Shown: positions 1 through 8,434, counted from the first letter of the stretch. The stretch: 64,000 nt of DNA from an uncultured Kordia sp. (GCF_947496985.1 NZ_CANMEZ010000002.1:248001-312000); one strand, 5' to 3'. Notes: generated by a model not told the origin, from the sequence alone. Numbers and translations are program-made.

Positions 1-2110
1 ATGGATTAAAATCATACGAAATATCATAATCTAATATAGAATAGTCAAATCCTGTATAATTTCGGATTCGGATTCTGTAATCTCCTGCTGCCGTTCCTAG
101 TGGAATTATAAAGCCAAAAGTGGTAGTGGTGGTTGAAACGAAACCTGAATCATATACTTCTTCCGTAGTTTCGTCAAATACATCATCTTGATCCCAATCT
201 ACCCAAGCTTTCCATCTACATCTGAAAGTTGCTACCACAGATACATTAATACCTTCACCTTCTACTTGTCTTGATAATGTTGCTAATCCAGTAAAGTCTT
301 GATAACCTGAACCAAAACCTGAACTTGCATTTGTTACATCTTCTAAAGTTCCTAAAAAAGCAACTTCTTCTATATACATTGTGTCCGGAGTATCTGTAAC
401 TGGTTCACAAACTCCAATTGTTGGAACTGGTGTTGTTACACATATATCAAATGTACCTTCGCCTGTACTCCCATAGCTATATACACGTACATAATACGTA
501 GTTCCAAGGGTTAATCCAGTTGCATTGATAACTTCAGCATTGCCTCCAGAGGTATTATCTGCACAAGTAATATTAGTACCGTTACAAGTTCCTGACCTTA
601 GGTCTAATACGATATCATCTATTGTTCCTGGTGTTACTGTAATATCATGACTTGTAGTTGTTGCTACAAAACTATACCAAACATCATCATCTGCATCTCC
701 TGTAAAACCGTTACAATTTATAGCTCCTATAGTTTGTGTTGCATTTTCTGTAGTTCCGCTAACACTTGTTGTACATGTACTGTTTGGGCTTACACTTAAT
801 ACTTCCGCAGCAGTACAATCGTCATTTGCTGGTGGTTGCGGTGGTGTTGTTATACATATATCAAAAGTACCAGCTCTAATTGCTCCTCCATTACTGTAGA
901 CACGCACATAATATGTAGTTCCTATGGATAATCCTGTTGCGTCTAATACTTCAACATTTCCACCTCCTGTATCATTTGCGCAATCTATATTAGAACCATC
1001 ACATACGCCTGATCGTAAATCTACTACAACATTTCTAATAGTTCCTGGAGTTACTGTGATATCATGACTTTCTGCGGTAGCAACAAAGCTATACCAAACA
1101 TCATCATCTGAGTTTCCTGTTGCCCCATTGCATGTAATTGCGGCTATACTTTGCGTTGCATTTTCAGTAGTTCCACTAACACTTGTTACACAAGTATCTG
1201 TTGGACTTACACTTAGTGAAGTTGCATCGTTACAATCATCATTTGCTGGTGGTTGCGGTGGCGTTGTTACACATATATCAAATGTGCCGGCATCAGTAAC
1301 ATCATCAAAGCTATATACTCTTACATAATATGTGTCTCCAATCGTAAGTCCGGTTGCATTTATAACTTCATCATTACCTCCTGTTGTTGCATCAGCACAA
1401 TCAATATTTGCACCATCACAAGCACCTGATCGTAAGTCTAACACTAAATCATTTAGAGTACCAGGTGTTACTGTAATATCATGGTTTTCTGCGGTAGCAA
1501 CAAAGCTATACCAAACATCATCATCTGCATCTCCTGTAAAACTATTACAACTTATAGCTGCTATTGATTGCGTCGCTAGTGTTGTAGTTCCAGAAACAAG
1601 CGTTGTACAAGTATCTGATGAACTTACACTCAGTGAAATTGCGTTAGTACAATCATCATTTGAAGGAGCTGTCGGCAAACTTAGAAGTGTTACAACAATG
1701 TCTCCATTTAAAACGTTGCTTGCTGTAGAACAATTAAATCTATTTAAGTGAAATCGATAATTCCCATTTGCTGTTGGAGTAAAATCAATTGATGCTTCTT
1801 GTCCTCCACATGCGGGACCATCATCATCATTAAATCCTACAAAATTCCCTGAAGCGTCTCTAATAGTCATTTGTGTATCAAATCCAGAACCGCAATTAGA
1901 AGCTCTGTAGGTTGCGCCTGCAACCATACCAGTAACTAAAAAATTTCTTCTTCCTCTTTGACTTACGGGTGGTGTACATGTTATACTATTTCCAATGACT
2001 GTTGGTGCTGCTGTAGAACAGGCATTATTATTAATACCGTTGCATTGCGCAAAAGATTTGGCATAACAGAAAAGTATGAACATAAGAGTTAATGGCAGTT
2101 TTCCTCTCAT
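1..2110 (-). CDS. Large secreted protein with PPC-like repeats and GEVED-like domain (C-terminus cut by window edge)
   Basis: The reading frame opens at 2110 with a signal peptide (MRGKLPLTLMFILFCYAKSFAQ region, cleaved after the AQ) and stays open to base 1, so the C-terminus is missing. After an N-terminal beta-sandwich-like segment come three tandem repeats of about 135-140 residues, at roughly 1667-1261, 1260-841 and 840-430. Each starts near NDDC, carries DDVWYSFVAT and ends FDIC(V/I)TTP; this pattern is typical of bacterial pre-peptidase C-terminal-like domains. A GEVED-like segment follows (WVDWDQDDVFDETTEEVY, then AAGDYRIRIR). Many paired Cys fit an extracellular location. Such proteins usually end in a type IX secretion sorting domain, but that part lies outside the window, so cargo and function are unknown. 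No enzymatic domain is visible. Confidence 0.85.
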   Translation of the reverse strand, partial: MRGKLPLTLMFILFCYAKSFAQCNGINNNACSTAAPTVIGNSITCTPPVSQRGRRNFLVTGMVAGATYRASNCGSGFDTQMTIRDASGNFVGFNDDDGPACGGQEASIDFTPTANGNYRFHLNRFNCSTASNVLNGDIVVTLLSLPTAPSNDDCTNAISLSVSSSDTCTTLVSGTTTLATQSIAAISCNSFTGDADDDVWYSFVATAENHDITVTPGTLNDLVLDLRSGACDGANIDCADATTGGNDEVINATGLTIGDTYYVRVYSFDDVTDAGTFDICVTTPPQPPANDDCNDATSLSVSPTDTCVTSVSGTTENATQSIAAITCNGATGNSDDDVWYSFVATAESHDITVTPGTIRNVVVDLRSGVCDGSNIDCANDTGGGNVEVLDATGLSIGTTYYVRVYSNGGAIRAGTFDICITTPPQPPANDDCTAAEVLSVSPNSTCTTSVSGTTENATQTIGAINCNGFTGDADDDVWYSFVATTTSHDITVTPGTIDDIVLDLRSGTCNGTNITCADNTSGGNAEVINATGLTLGTTYYVRVYSYGSTGEGTFDICVTTPVPTIGVCEPVTDTPDTMYIEEVAFLGTLEDVTNASSGFGSGYQDFTGLATLSRQVEGEGINVSVVATFRCRWKAWVDWDQDDVFDETTEEVYDSGFVSTTTTTFGFIIPLGTAAGDYRIRIRNYTGFDYSILDYDISYDFNP

Positions 2111-2342
2111 AATATTGTGATTTGGGGGTTCGAAGCTATTGTTAAAATTAAAGAAATATGACTTCTAAACCATCTAAAGAAAACTGCACTTCATCGTCAC
2201 TATTAAACAGTTCGGCGAATGTTAATTTTTATTTCTTCTAGAATTACTCAACACAGTTATCTAATTTTTAACATTTTATGGTTTTACCGTAACTTTATGA
2301 AATACTTTTTACAGGTCCCAGCTTACGACCTCGCAAACAAAG

Positions 2343-2370
2343 AAAAAGCGAACTAAATAGTTCGCTTTTT
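2343..2370 (-). terminator. Rho-independent terminator downstream of the 2433-2684 peptide gene
   Basis: A perfect 12-bp hairpin AAAAAGCGAACT / AGTTCGCTTTTT with an AAAT loop and T-runs on both sides. It lies 60 bp past the stop of the minus-strand peptide gene and could also stop plus-strand transcription. The rest of 2111-2432 shows nothing else I can support. Confidence 0.85.
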
Positions 2371-2432
2371 CGCTCATCTTTCATACTTGTATTTTATGTA
2401 TGATTTTGGTCAAATTTTATTAATTTTAATGA

Positions 2433-2684
2433 CTACTCGCAATCTCTACACGTAGGGAATTCTGTCTGAGTGATGCAACTAATAAATACACTAACACATT
2501 CTTTTTGCTCCGTTCGTTGACAATCTGCCGTAGGCAAACAAATATTAACTCCGTTAGCATTTACAAAAGTTCTAATGCATTGTAATACTGAGTTTGTTGT
2601 GTTTCCTCCTATACTTTTTGAAGCATCTAGGTTAGAGATTGTTTTTCTGTTGAGTGCTAAACTTTTTAATTGTTTTTTCTTCAT
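2433..2684 (-). CDS. GG-leader Cys-rich peptide precursor (class I lanthipeptide-like)
   Basis: 83 residues, starting at the ATG at 2684; an in-frame ATG ten codons upstream is less likely because the leader family begins with MKKK. Leader of about 27 residues: MKKKQLKSLALNRKTISNLD and then ..SIGG. This fits the L-L-x-K-x-x-I-x-x-L ... GG pattern of Bacteroidota class I lanthipeptide or GG-type natural-product leaders. The core of about 56 residues has seven Cys and many Ser/Thr, as expected for a thioether- or disulfide-bridged product. A strong terminator follows at 2343-2370. No LanB, LanC, protease-transporter or other modifying gene is in the window, so processing enzymes would have to act in trans. 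It lies 119 bp downstream of the sulfur operon and probably has its own promoter, though I found no convincing one. Product and activity are unknown. Confidence 0.75.
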   Translation of the reverse strand: MKKKQLKSLALNRKTISNLDASKSIGGNTTNSVLQCIRTFVNANGVNICLPTADCQRTEQKECVSVFISCITQTEFPTCRDCE

Positions 2685-2803
2685 GATTTTTAATGTTTTA
2701 AGATTAATAATCAATAAGTTACTATTTATCTCTCCATATAAATTACGGGAACACCTTACTTATTGTAAATTTACTTAGTTGAAACTTTTTAATAGAATCC
2801 TAA

Positions 2804-3859
2804 TTAATGAATGGTTTGTACAATTTCTTTTTTCGCCTCTTTTTTAGTACCATCAAACCCTTCTACGCCCGAAACTGTTGTGTATTTCATAACATATTTT
2901 TTTCCAGGATGAATTCTTTGATATGCACTTTGGCACATAATTGCCGCTTCATGAAATCCAGATAGAATAAGCTTCAACTTCCCTTTGTATGTATTTACAT
3001 CTCCAATAGCATAAATACCAGGAATATTCGTTTGATAATCATATGAATTGTCTACTTTGATGGCGTTCTTCTCTATTTCTAATCCCCAATTTCCTATAGG
3101 TCCCAGTTTTGGAGAGAGTCCAAATAGTGGAATAAAGTGATCTATTTCTAGTTGAATTGGCTTTTCATCCTTTTTAGTAATTGTGACTCCTGAGAGTTTA
3201 TCTATACCATGCAAATTTGTAATTTCGGCAGGTGTAATCAAGTTGATTTTCCCTAGATTTTTAAGTTCTTGCACTTTTTCTACAGAGTCTAATGCGCCAC
3301 GAAATTCATTTCTTCGATGTACTAATGTTACTTCTGCTGCAATATCTGCTAAGAAAATTGACCAATCTAATGCAGAATCGCCACCACCAGCAATTACTAT
3401 TTTTTTATCACGATACACTTCTGGATCTCGGATAAAATACGCAATTCCTTTGTCTTCATAATTTTCAATGCCTTCAATTGGTGGTTTTCGCGGTTCAAAA
3501 GAACCCAATCCGCCGGCAATTACAACAACAGGTGCATGATGTTTGGTTCCTTTGTTTGTAGTTACAATAAATGTATCATCGTCTAAACGATCAATCGTTT
3601 CTGCGCGCTCTCCTAAGGTAAAACCTGGTTCAAATGATTCTATTTGTTTGAGTAAATTTTTAATTAAATCACCTGCTAATATTTCTGGGAAACCTGGAAT
3701 GTCATAAATTGGTTTCTTTGGATATATTTCTGAACATTGTCCGCCAGGTTGAGGCAATGCATCTATAAGATGTGTTTTTAGTTTTAGTAATCCTGCTTCA
3801 AAAACAGTGAAAAGTCCTGTTGGACCAGCTCCAATGATAAGAATGTCTGTTTGTATCAT
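2804..3859 (-). CDS. FAD-dependent ferredoxin--NADP+ reductase (thioredoxin-reductase-like, YumC type)
   Basis: 351 residues, the usual length for type 2 ferredoxin/flavodoxin-NADP+ reductases. An N-terminal FAD-binding GAGPTG is at residues 10-15, followed by the family's LPQPGGQCSEIYPKKPIYDIPG stretch. The second nucleotide-binding motif AGGGDSALDW is near residue 160 and the FAD-site AIGDV near residue 286. No CxxC redox pair of true thioredoxin reductases is present. It is the last gene of the minus-strand sulfur block, 33 bp after the siroheme synthase gene. The context suggests it reduces ferredoxin with NADPH to feed the siroheme sulfite reductase encoded upstream. That link is inference; the family assignment is solid. 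Confidence 0.88.
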   Translation of the reverse strand: MIQTDILIIGAGPTGLFTVFEAGLLKLKTHLIDALPQPGGQCSEIYPKKPIYDIPGFPEILAGDLIKNLLKQIESFEPGFTLGERAETIDRLDDDTFIVTTNKGTKHHAPVVVIAGGLGSFEPRKPPIEGIENYEDKGIAYFIRDPEVYRDKKIVIAGGGDSALDWSIFLADIAAEVTLVHRRNEFRGALDSVEKVQELKNLGKINLITPAEITNLHGIDKLSGVTITKKDEKPIQLEIDHFIPLFGLSPKLGPIGNWGLEIEKNAIKVDNSYDYQTNIPGIYAIGDVNTYKGKLKLILSGFHEAAIMCQSAYQRIHPGKKYVMKYTTVSGVEGFDGTKKEAKKEIVQTIH

Positions 3860-3892
3860 TTTTAGTATTTAGTAATGAGATTGTTATTATTA

Positions 3893-4471
3893 TTATTTGT
3901 TTAATAGTGTTTCTGTAAGTTCGTTTAAAGTATCAACCTTGTATTCGAAATCATTTTTGAGCGTTTTACGGTATGAATGTAAGTTTTGTACCAATTCATT
4001 GATACTTTCTGGAATAACTTGTTCAAAAAATTGTCGTAATCGTTTGGCTGTTGTGGGTGATTTTCCATTTGTTGATATTGCAATTTTCACGTTTCCTTTA
4101 GTGACTATTCCTCCTAAATAAAAGTCACAGTATTGTGGCTGATCAGCTAAGTTTACTAATAGGTTTCGCTGTTTAGCGTCTGAAAATATATTCAAGTTTA
4201 CTTCTTGATTATCCGTAGCTGCTATGACTATATGTTTTTCATCTAAGTACAATTTCGCGTAAGCGTCTTTAATAAGTGCTACTGAAAGATGCTTTTTTGC
4301 AAGCCTTCTTACTTCTTCTTTTATATATGGTGCTACCAATGTTACGTTCGCATTTGGGCTCGATTTTAGCAGAAATGTCAATTTTTCTAAACCTACATTT
4401 CCACCACCGACAATGAGAATATTGAGTTGATGCGCTTTTAAGAATATTGGATATAATTCATTTTTGTCCAT
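3893..4471 (-). CDS. cysG: Precorrin-2 dehydrogenase / sirohydrochlorin ferrochelatase (siroheme synthase N-domain type)
   Basis: 192 residues from the ATG at 4471 (MDKNELYPIFLKAHQ). A longer in-frame start at 4531 would overlap the preceding cobA by over 50 bp and adds a basic tail that aligns with nothing I know. The NAD-binding ILIVGGGNVG motif lies near the N-terminus, and the middle has the family's ATDNQEVN and NLADQPQYCDFYLGGI stretches with KIAISTNGKSP after it. It corresponds to the N-terminal half of E. coli CysG or to yeast Met8p: it oxidises precorrin-2 with NAD+ and inserts iron to make siroheme, the sulfite reductase cofactor. It starts 4 bp after the cobA stop, so the pair is translationally close. 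The symbol denotes the CysG N-domain only; the methylase is separate. Confidence 0.88.
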   Translation of the reverse strand: MDKNELYPIFLKAHQLNILIVGGGNVGLEKLTFLLKSSPNANVTLVAPYIKEEVRRLAKKHLSVALIKDAYAKLYLDEKHIVIAATDNQEVNLNIFSDAKQRNLLVNLADQPQYCDFYLGGIVTKGNVKIAISTNGKSPTTAKRLRQFFEQVIPESINELVQNLHSYRKTLKNDFEYKVDTLNELTETLLNK

Positions 4472-4475
4472 GGCT

Positions 4476-5252
4476 TTATATAACTTTTTGTAATGGAAAT
4501 ACTTTTTTATTGATTGTTGTGTGAGTATCAATTTGTTGAATTGCTTCGCTTACAACTTCTCCAATAACAATGATTGCAGGAGCACTTATTTTTTTTTGTT
4601 TCACTTTTCCCTCAATAGAGTCTACTGTTCCAAAAACTGATTTTTCATGAATTGTGGTTCCATTTTGAATAATCCCAACTGGAGTTTTATGCTTTCCTTC
4701 TATTTTGAATAATTTTACGATTTCTGAGAGTTTTCCCATTCCCATAAGAATGATTACTGTTGCTGAAGATTGCGCAGCCAAGACTACATCTTTTGATAGT
4801 TTTCGGGCTGAAGTTGTTCCTGTAATTACCCAAAAACTTTCCGAAATACCACGCTTTGTTAATGGAATCCCTAAATTTGCTGGTACTGCTGCTGCTGAGC
4901 TTATTCCTGAAACTACAGCGGTTTCTAATCCATTTTTTTTTGCATATTCAATTTCTTCCGCACCTCTTCCAAATATGAATGGATCACCTCCTTTTAATCG
5001 AACTACATGTCCAAATTCATATGCATTTTTAACAATTAATTCATTGATTTCATCTTGATGATATTTGTGAAACCCTTTTCTTTTACCTACAAAAATATGT
5101 GTTGCATTTGGTGCATATGTAAGTAATTCTCTGTTCACTAAAGCATCATACAATACTACATTAGCACTTACCAAGGTCTTTACTCCTTTGAGTGTTATCA
5201 ATTCTGGATCACCTGGTCCAGCTCCTAATACTGTGAGTTTTGGTTTATGCAT
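4476..5252 (-). CDS. cobA: Uroporphyrinogen-III C-methyltransferase
   Basis: 258 residues from the ATG at 5252. It has the SAM-binding signature GAGPGDPELITLKG close to the N-terminus and VVRLKGGDPFIFGRGAEE, both hallmarks of SUMT enzymes. The enzyme methylates uroporphyrinogen III at C2 and C7 to give precorrin-2, the first step to siroheme. The start is chosen over the upstream in-frame one at 5306 because the ATG at 5252 is preceded, 9 nt upstream, by GGAGG. That is an unusually clear Shine-Dalgarno for this phylum, and it sits inside the last codons of the sulfite reductase gene. The two genes overlap by 8 bp, implying translational coupling of sulfite reductase with its cofactor pathway. 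Confidence 0.92.
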   Translation of the reverse strand: MHKPKLTVLGAGPGDPELITLKGVKTLVSANVVLYDALVNRELLTYAPNATHIFVGKRKGFHKYHQDEINELIVKNAYEFGHVVRLKGGDPFIFGRGAEEIEYAKKNGLETAVVSGISSAAAVPANLGIPLTKRGISESFWVITGTTSARKLSKDVVLAAQSSATVIILMGMGKLSEIVKLFKIEGKHKTPVGIIQNGTTIHEKSVFGTVDSIEGKVKQKKISAPAIIVIGEVVSEAIQQIDTHTTINKKVFPLQKVI

Positions 5253-7338
5253 GTGTACGCTCCTCCTTCCTGTAAGTTTTAAGTTGTTGTAAAAACCAAA
5301 CAGCATCTCTTAGATACCTTTCTGCAAAAGTTGCTGTTGGTGTGTTTTTTTGAATTTGATAAATAAATGTCTTGAACGTATCTGGTAGTATTATTTTTTT
5401 TGTTTCCACAAAAACCTCATCAAACTGATTGATAATTGTTGCGTGTGAGTTTGTTTTTTGTTCGGCTGAAAGTAATAACGCTTTCGCTGAATTTAGAATT
5501 GCAGCGTACGAATGATAGATACTATCACTGTACAACTGATTCCTGAATGCTTCCGACGCATTTTCTATTTTTTCTTCACTTTCCAGAAATAAGGTTTCTA
5601 TCAAATCAATTACAACACCTGCACATTCACCTATTCCTACAGCTTTTATATAAGGTTTTTCATGTCCCCAATCCACAAAATCAGCTTCCGAAAGGTTTTT
5701 ACTGTCTGATAATCTTTTTAGTAAGTCATAGAAATATCGTTTTCCTTGCCGTTCGTAATAGGTTAGAAATGTTTCATCAACAATACTATTTGTTTTAAAA
5801 TCATCTAAAATATCTCGCAACGCAATTGGCCCACGTTTACTAGGAATTTTTAATACCTTGTCTGCAAAACGCCCATTTCCAGCTCCAAGAATTCCACCTC
5901 CAAGAAGAATTTGCAACGCTGGTGCTACTAAGTTTCCTGATTTTATCGTCATTCCTTGAAAACCAATTTCTGCCATATTGTGTTGTCCACAAGCGTTCAT
6001 ACAACCGCTTATTTTAATAGTAATGTCTTTTGTGGTAATGAGTTCTTGATATTCTTCTGCTATTACTTTTTCCAATTCACGAGCTATTCCAGTACTACTT
6101 GCAATTCCTAAATTACAGGTATCAGTTCCCGGGCAAGCAGTAATATCTACCAACTTGTTATACCCTGATTTTGCAAATCCTAATTTGTTTAATTCTTGAT
6201 AGAAAAAAGGTAGTAATGCTTCCCGAACATGTCTAATAAGTATGTTTTGACGTAACGTAAAACGCAATTCATCCGCAGCATATTTTTTTATTAAATCACC
6301 TAATAATCTAGCTTTAGCTGTATAAAAATCGCCCAAAGGCACACGAATCCCAATAGCAAACAATCCTTTCTGTTTTTGCGGAATCACGTTTGTTTTTTCC
6401 CAAGCTTCATACGCTTTCTTATCATCAATACTGACTTCTTTAATTGTATTGTTTTGAAATATTGGTTGAACTTCAAATTCAGTTGTATCTATAACTACTT
6501 TTGTTTGTGATAGCGCTTTTCGCTCTGCATCAACTAATTTTGCAAAAGCCTCTAATCCTACATCTTTGACTAAAAATTTCATGCGTGCTTTTCCTCTTTT
6601 TGCACGCTCGCCGTATCTATCAAATACACGTAATACACCTTCCGTGAGTGGAATGATTTCATCCGAAGCTAAGAATTCGTACAATACATCAGCATGTCTT
6701 GGTTGTGAACCCAATCCGCCAGCAAGGAGTACTTTAAAACCACGAACACCATTTTTTATTTTAGCAATGAATCCTAAATCGTGAATGTACGTCAGCGCTA
6801 TATCTTTATCCGTCGCCGAAAACGCTATTTTAAACTTTCTTCCCATTTCTTGAGAAATAGGATTTCTTAGAAAAAATTTAAATGTAGCATCTGCATATGG
6901 AGAAACATCAAAAGGTTCATCAATGTCAATCCCTGCTGTTTCACTTGCTGTTATGTTTCGGACTGTATTTCCACAGGCTTCTCGTAATGTGATATCATCT
7001 TTTTCGAGTTGCTCCCATAGTTCTGGCGTACGATCTAAACTGACATAATGAATTTGAATGTCTTGTCGTGTTGTAATATGTAATCGCCCTGTAGAATATT
7101 CATCCGCTACATCTGCTATTCTATGTAGTTGCGCACTTGTAACTTTTCCATAAGGCAACTTGATACGAATCATTTGTACTCCATGTTGTCGTTGTCCGTA
7201 GACACCGCGTGCTAATCGTAGACTTCTAAATTTTTCCTCATCTACTTTCCCTTCTTTGAATTGACGAATTTTTTCAGCTAATTCAATGATGTCTTTTCCA
7301 ACAATTGGGTTTTCTATTTCTGTTCTAAAGCTTTGCAT
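5245..7338 (-). CDS. Siroheme sulfite (nitrite/sulfite) reductase with C-terminal HEPN-like domain
   Basis: 697 residues. The first ~560 residues form a two-fold nitrite/sulfite reductase hemoprotein: an N-terminal HGVQMIRIKLPYGKVT half-domain, ITTRQDIQIHYV, and the cofactor motif with Cys near 401 and 407 (ACPGTDTCNLG) and near 444 and 448 (SGCMNACGQH) that ligates the coupled [4Fe-4S]-siroheme. It reduces sulfite to sulfide with six electrons, presumably from ferredoxin, since a ferredoxin-NADP reductase-like gene closes the operon and no CysJ flavoprotein is present. About 135 extra C-terminal residues (from ~560) are helical and look like a HEPN-type domain, unlike CysI. It is preceded by a Met/Cys leader peptide and terminator (7405-7553) and overlaps cobA by 8 bp. 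Confidence 0.92.
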   Translation of the reverse strand: MQSFRTEIENPIVGKDIIELAEKIRQFKEGKVDEEKFRSLRLARGVYGQRQHGVQMIRIKLPYGKVTSAQLHRIADVADEYSTGRLHITTRQDIQIHYVSLDRTPELWEQLEKDDITLREACGNTVRNITASETAGIDIDEPFDVSPYADATFKFFLRNPISQEMGRKFKIAFSATDKDIALTYIHDLGFIAKIKNGVRGFKVLLAGGLGSQPRHADVLYEFLASDEIIPLTEGVLRVFDRYGERAKRGKARMKFLVKDVGLEAFAKLVDAERKALSQTKVVIDTTEFEVQPIFQNNTIKEVSIDDKKAYEAWEKTNVIPQKQKGLFAIGIRVPLGDFYTAKARLLGDLIKKYAADELRFTLRQNILIRHVREALLPFFYQELNKLGFAKSGYNKLVDITACPGTDTCNLGIASSTGIARELEKVIAEEYQELITTKDITIKISGCMNACGQHNMAEIGFQGMTIKSGNLVAPALQILLGGGILGAGNGRFADKVLKIPSKRGPIALRDILDDFKTNSIVDETFLTYYERQGKRYFYDLLKRLSDSKNLSEADFVDWGHEKPYIKAVGIGECAGVVIDLIETLFLESEEKIENASEAFRNQLYSDSIYHSYAAILNSAKALLLSAEQKTNSHATIINQFDEVFVETKKIILPDTFKTFIYQIQKNTPTATFAERYLRDAVWFLQQLKTYRKEERTHA

Positions 7339-7404
7339 TTGTTTGATTTTATTTGAACTAAATTCCTTTTTTAATCGGTTAATATTTCGAAATCGTTCTA
7401 TATG

Positions 7405-7442
7405 AAAAAAGTCCTAATGAAGTATGTTTCAAAAGGACTTTT
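7405..7442 (-). terminator. Attenuator terminator before sulfite reductase
   Basis: On the minus strand AAAAGTCCT ... AGGACTTTT forms a 9-bp outer stem (plus-strand arms 7407-7415 and 7434-7442), followed by six T in the transcript sense. The upstream arm contains TCCTTTTG (plus 7430-7437), which is perfectly complementary to CAAAAGGA encoded in the end of the 7470-7553 leader ORF (plus 7476-7483). The transcript can therefore fold either into this terminator or into an antiterminator. Confidence 0.8.
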
Positions 7443-7469
7443 ATGATAAGTATGTATATGACTTTTACT

Positions 7470-7553
7470 TCATATTCCTTTTGTTTTTAGAAAGATGTAT
7501 TTGCAACACATGCACATGTTGGAAATTGTATATTTTGCTTGATGTTTTGTCAT
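7470..7553 (-). CDS. Met/Cys leader peptide controlling sulfite reductase
   Basis: 27-residue ORF starting 30 bp after the cysH stop and preceded by AAAGGAATAAAT. The sequence begins MTKHQAKYTISN and continues MCMCC at residues 13-17, a run of Met and Cys codons in a region with no other protein-like features. The last codons (ACA AAA GGA) carry an 8-base segment that can pair with the terminator's first arm. A ribosome slowed at the Met/Cys codons would leave that segment free, form the antiterminator and let transcription into sulfite reductase continue; fast translation would allow termination. The logic is that of known amino-acid leader peptides. That the signal is Cys/Met limitation is inferred from the codons. 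Confidence 0.75.
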   Translation of the reverse strand: MTKHQAKYTISNMCMCCKYIFLKTKGI

Positions 7554-7582
7554 ATTTATTCCTTTATAAAGGTTATTTTATC

Positions 7583-8197
7583 TTATGAATGCAATCCGCA
7601 TTCTCTATTTTCTAATACTTTTGTTGGATCGAAGTAATCAAATTCGTTTGGAATTTGATGTGCTTCCAAATAATCATCCAAAGCTTCATCTGACCAATGG
7701 TAAAAAGGACTTACTTTTAAAACACCATTTTGTCCTTGCGAAACAATATCTATTGAATCTCTAAAAGCCGTTTGCCCTTTACGTAGATTTGTAAACCAAA
7801 TTGTTGGTTTGTGAAATTCCATAGCACGCTTGAAAGGTTCTAATTTTACTTGCTTTGTAAAAAGTTGATGCTTTTCATCGTTTACGCCAGGAACTCCTAA
7901 TATAATATCACGATGTGCTCTTGTTTGTTTTGGCACATATAAATCTACTTGCAAGGATAATTGTTGTATTAACGTTTCTGCGTGTTTGTATGTGTTTTCA
8001 GTATTGTATCCTGTATCGCACCAAATAACATCGATGTTTGATTTTACTTGTGTACACACATGTAAAATTGCTCCTTCATACGGTCTAAAGTTTGTAGTTA
8101 CTACAGCTTTTTCTCCTTGTTGCAATGCCCATGAAACGATTTCTTCGGGTGTTTTTTCTTGTAATATTTTATTTATTTTTTGAATGTCTAACTCCAT
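7583..8197 (-). CDS. cysH: Phosphoadenylyl-sulfate (PAPS/APS) reductase
   Basis: 204 residues. It has the P-loop-like region KAVVTTNFRPYEG, the conserved DTGYNTENTYKHAE, LRKGQTAFRDS, VSPFYHWSDEALDDYL, and the catalytic C-terminal RECGLHS whose Cys forms the sulfite-enzyme intermediate. The two Cys-Cys pairs that bind [4Fe-4S] in APS-specific reductases are absent, so by that rule it prefers PAPS. It makes sulfite for the downstream sulfite reductase. No sulfate adenylyltransferase (cysD/cysN) or APS kinase gene is in the window, unlike many flavobacterial clusters. The 237-bp gap upstream holds a TACATTTG -7-like box (plus 8357-8364) but no clear -33 element. Confidence 0.92.
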   Translation of the reverse strand: MELDIQKINKILQEKTPEEIVSWALQQGEKAVVTTNFRPYEGAILHVCTQVKSNIDVIWCDTGYNTENTYKHAETLIQQLSLQVDLYVPKQTRAHRDIILGVPGVNDEKHQLFTKQVKLEPFKRAMEFHKPTIWFTNLRKGQTAFRDSIDIVSQGQNGVLKVSPFYHWSDEALDDYLEAHQIPNEFDYFDPTKVLENRECGLHS

Positions 8198-8434
8198 TTT
8201 TATTTCCTTTTTTTATACTATTCTATCATCTTTTTCAAAAGGGTATCACTTCTTTTATGATGATTTCTCAGAATATATTTTTAGTTAACTTTTACTTTAT
8301 TTTCACTATTTATTTCAAAAAAACTACTAACCTATCGACTTACTAGATTAATATTTCAAATGTATATCATATTTTTAATATGAGCATACATTTTTTTGTT
8401 TAAAAAGAGTTAATTTTTAGCATACTAGATAATA

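Noticed and set aside
1128-1751. Two plus-strand open frames opposite the repeat protein
   Set aside because: They are low-complexity mirror frames of the minus-strand repeats, lacking start context and recurring with each repeat; the minus-strand frame has a signal peptide and domain motifs.
8198-8434. Further Met/Cys leader peptide upstream of cysH
   Set aside because: I checked all minus-strand frames for Met/Cys runs followed by a terminator and found none; only a lone TACATTTG box is present.
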